NCBI GenBank assembly: GCA_016713405.1
Contig: JADJPF010000015.1
Location: 1-64,000 of the forward strand
Source: Blastocatellia bacterium
Lineage (GTDB): Bacteria; Acidobacteriota; Blastocatellia; Chloracidobacteriales; JADJPF01
Length of the DNA: 64,000 nt
Direction: 5' to 3'
The notes beneath the pieces were generated by a model, which saw only the letters and a program-made list of their open reading frames with translations, did not search any database and was not told where the DNA came from. The translations under genes and the position numbers were made by a program. Positions 62,701 through 64,000 of the stretch are shown piece by piece. How positions within the stretch are numbered: the first letter of the stretch is position 1; every line of letters starts with the position of its first letter.

Positions 62701-64000
62701 ATGAGACTAACGCTGGCTATATTAACTAAGATATATAAGCTAATGTTTATTACAATATTTATTGGATTATGTTCAACTTTAACATTAGCTCAAGCAACTA
62801 AAGGCGATTTTAACCTTGAAATTAATCCAAAATCTGCAACTATTCCCGTAGGCAATGCAACCAGCTTTAGTATTTCTTTAACACCTGTAAATGGATTTAA
62901 TGAAGCAATAAAACTAACAGCTAGTTCTTCTGTAAAAATAGATATAGATTTCTCTACTAATTCAGTTAGACCGCCAGCTACAGTGACTATGAGAGTTAGC
63001 GTCCCTGATACTATACAACCAGGTAGCTATACAATAGGTGTTACAGCAAGTTCTGGATCAATTACAAAATCACAAAATATAACTATTAATGTCCCTTCGC
63101 CAACTTTTAGCTTAAGTGTTAGCCCTACGTCTGTACAAACTACACCAAACAGTAGCTTGGATTTTACTGTCTCAGTTGGTGGAGGAAGTGACTTAAAACG
63201 AGATGTTTCATTGAATGCTCAAAGCAAAGACGGCTTACCTGTGAGGTTGTCTAGTGATTTTGTTAGGCCTCCTGGCAGTGTTCGTATGACAGTTACTATT
63301 CCTACTGGAACGGAGATAAGAAATTATCAGGTAGTAGTTACTGGTAGTTTACCAGGCAGTACTACTTCACAAACTGCTACAGTTAACATTGATGTCAGAC
63401 CTTTACCAGATTATAGGCTTAGCTTTAATCCTACTTCCATTTCTTTGGCTGCTGGTGAGTCAGGAGATGTTTTTGTCAACATAGCTAGTCTTAACGGGTT
63501 TGATCAAAATGTAGACTTAAAAATAGACACTGAACTTAAAGCTTCCCTTTCTTCCACTGTCATTAATGGAGCAGGTACAACTCGTTTATCTATTAATACA
63601 GATCGGAATACGGCTGTTAAAGATTATTTAATTACAGTCAATTCCTCTAGTAATACTAAAGGAGGAGTAATTACAAAACGCGATACTCTAACAGTTACAG
63701 TTACTGCACCGCCTGATTTTACATTAGTTGCTTTACCAAATACTTTAGATATAGATCCAGGTAAAAGTGCTAATGTTAATGTTTCTATTACTCCTACTAA
63801 TAGGTTTACTGGAATAGTGAATTTAACAACAAATCCATCTAACCCTAATATTACAACTAGTTTAACTAGTAATAATATTGGCCCAAACTCAAGTGCAAGT
63901 TTAGCAATAAACGTTGGTGCTAATGTTGCACCAGGTACTTATGATATAAGCGTTTTTGGTTCATCTAGCGGAATACCGCAGAAAACAACAATAGTTAGAG
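62701..64000 (+). CDS. Large exported Ig-like repeat surface protein, partial
   Basis: The ATG at 62701 has AGGGAAAA upstream. The frame is open to the window end, so at least 433 residues are encoded and the C-terminus is beyond. A signal peptide is present (LMFITIFIGLCSTLTLAQ). The visible mature part is four tandem domains of about 95 residues. Each opens with a related strand pattern: FNLEINPKSATIPVGN, FSLSVSPTSVQTTPNS, YRLSFNPTSISLAAGE, FTLVALPNTLDIDPGK. These resemble Ig-like or cell-surface beta-sandwich repeats. A role in adhesion or envelope structure is inferred. No enzymatic domain is visible so far. Confidence 0.8.
   Translation, partial: MRLTLAILTKIYKLMFITIFIGLCSTLTLAQATKGDFNLEINPKSATIPVGNATSFSISLTPVNGFNEAIKLTASSSVKIDIDFSTNSVRPPATVTMRVSVPDTIQPGSYTIGVTASSGSITKSQNITINVPSPTFSLSVSPTSVQTTPNSSLDFTVSVGGGSDLKRDVSLNAQSKDGLPVRLSSDFVRPPGSVRMTVTIPTGTEIRNYQVVVTGSLPGSTTSQTATVNIDVRPLPDYRLSFNPTSISLAAGESGDVFVNIASLNGFDQNVDLKIDTELKASLSSTVINGAGTTRLSINTDRNTAVKDYLITVNSSSNTKGGVITKRDTLTVTVTAPPDFTLVALPNTLDIDPGKSANVNVSITPTNRFTGIVNLTTNPSNPNITTSLTSNNIGPNSSASLAINVGANVAPGTYDISVFGSSSGIPQKTTIVR

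Overview
The window is a low-GC (roughly 35-38 %) bacterial chromosome segment with dense genes on both strands. The gene content best fits an Acidobacteriota of the Blastocatellia kind: an Oar-like TonB-dependent receptor with an N-terminal carboxypeptidase-regulatory domain, a TIG/NHL-repeat exported protein, several PknB-type kinases, VIT-VWA and DUF5666 proteins, and a core ribosomal/complex I set. This is inference from gene families; no rRNA or tRNA gene was seen.

Layout. 1-6743 (minus) is a type III-B CRISPR-Cas effector operon, cmr2-cmr3-cmr1-cmr4-cmr5-cmr6, followed by a CARF-domain ancillary gene that runs off the left edge. No repeat array, cas1/cas2 or cas6 is in view. 7.2-21.1 kb is mixed housekeeping and envelope material: a secreted helical protein, an OmpA-domain protein, an exported SAM-hydrolase-like protein with an MFS transporter, a Nit amidase with a GntR regulator, a BFD/NifU-like protein, aminopeptidase P, HU, a diacylglycerol glycosyltransferase-like enzyme and an aldo/keto reductase.

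21.3-32.2 kb (plus) is the most unusual region. The 765-aa protein at 21365-23662 is a recognisable bacterial homologue of the eukaryotic major vault protein: beta repeats, a shoulder domain, a coiled cap helix and a cap-ring segment in the right order. A small orphan gene and a palindrome-rich spacer follow, then a cytosolic VIT-VWA protein. That is the same domain pair found in the eukaryotic vault partner VPARP/PARP4. An alpha/beta hydrolase and a 1181-aa kinase-ATPase-TPR protein follow in the same orientation. Taken together this is a candidate bacterial vault-like locus.

32.2-53.4 kb carries a Nudix hydrolase, a second Ser/Thr kinase, a degenerate nuclease-fold exported protein, a 14-TM exporter, a response regulator/histidine kinase hybrid, signal peptidase I, the rpmE-DUF1385-prfA cluster, a DUF5666/TonB receptor pair, two nucleotide-sugar dehydrogenases and a TIG/NHL protein. 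54.0-61.1 kb is a partial complex I operon, nuoH-J-K-L-M-N, with no nuoI. The right end has small membrane and TPR genes and the start of a large Ig-like repeat surface protein.

A caution applies to the whole window. At least nine genes, including nuoL, are interrupted by single-base length changes, nearly all in short homopolymer runs. Because nuoL should be functional, much of this is probably sequencing or assembly error, so the broken reading frames in the cmr genes should not by themselves be read as decay. The internal deletion in cmr2 is a different kind of lesion.
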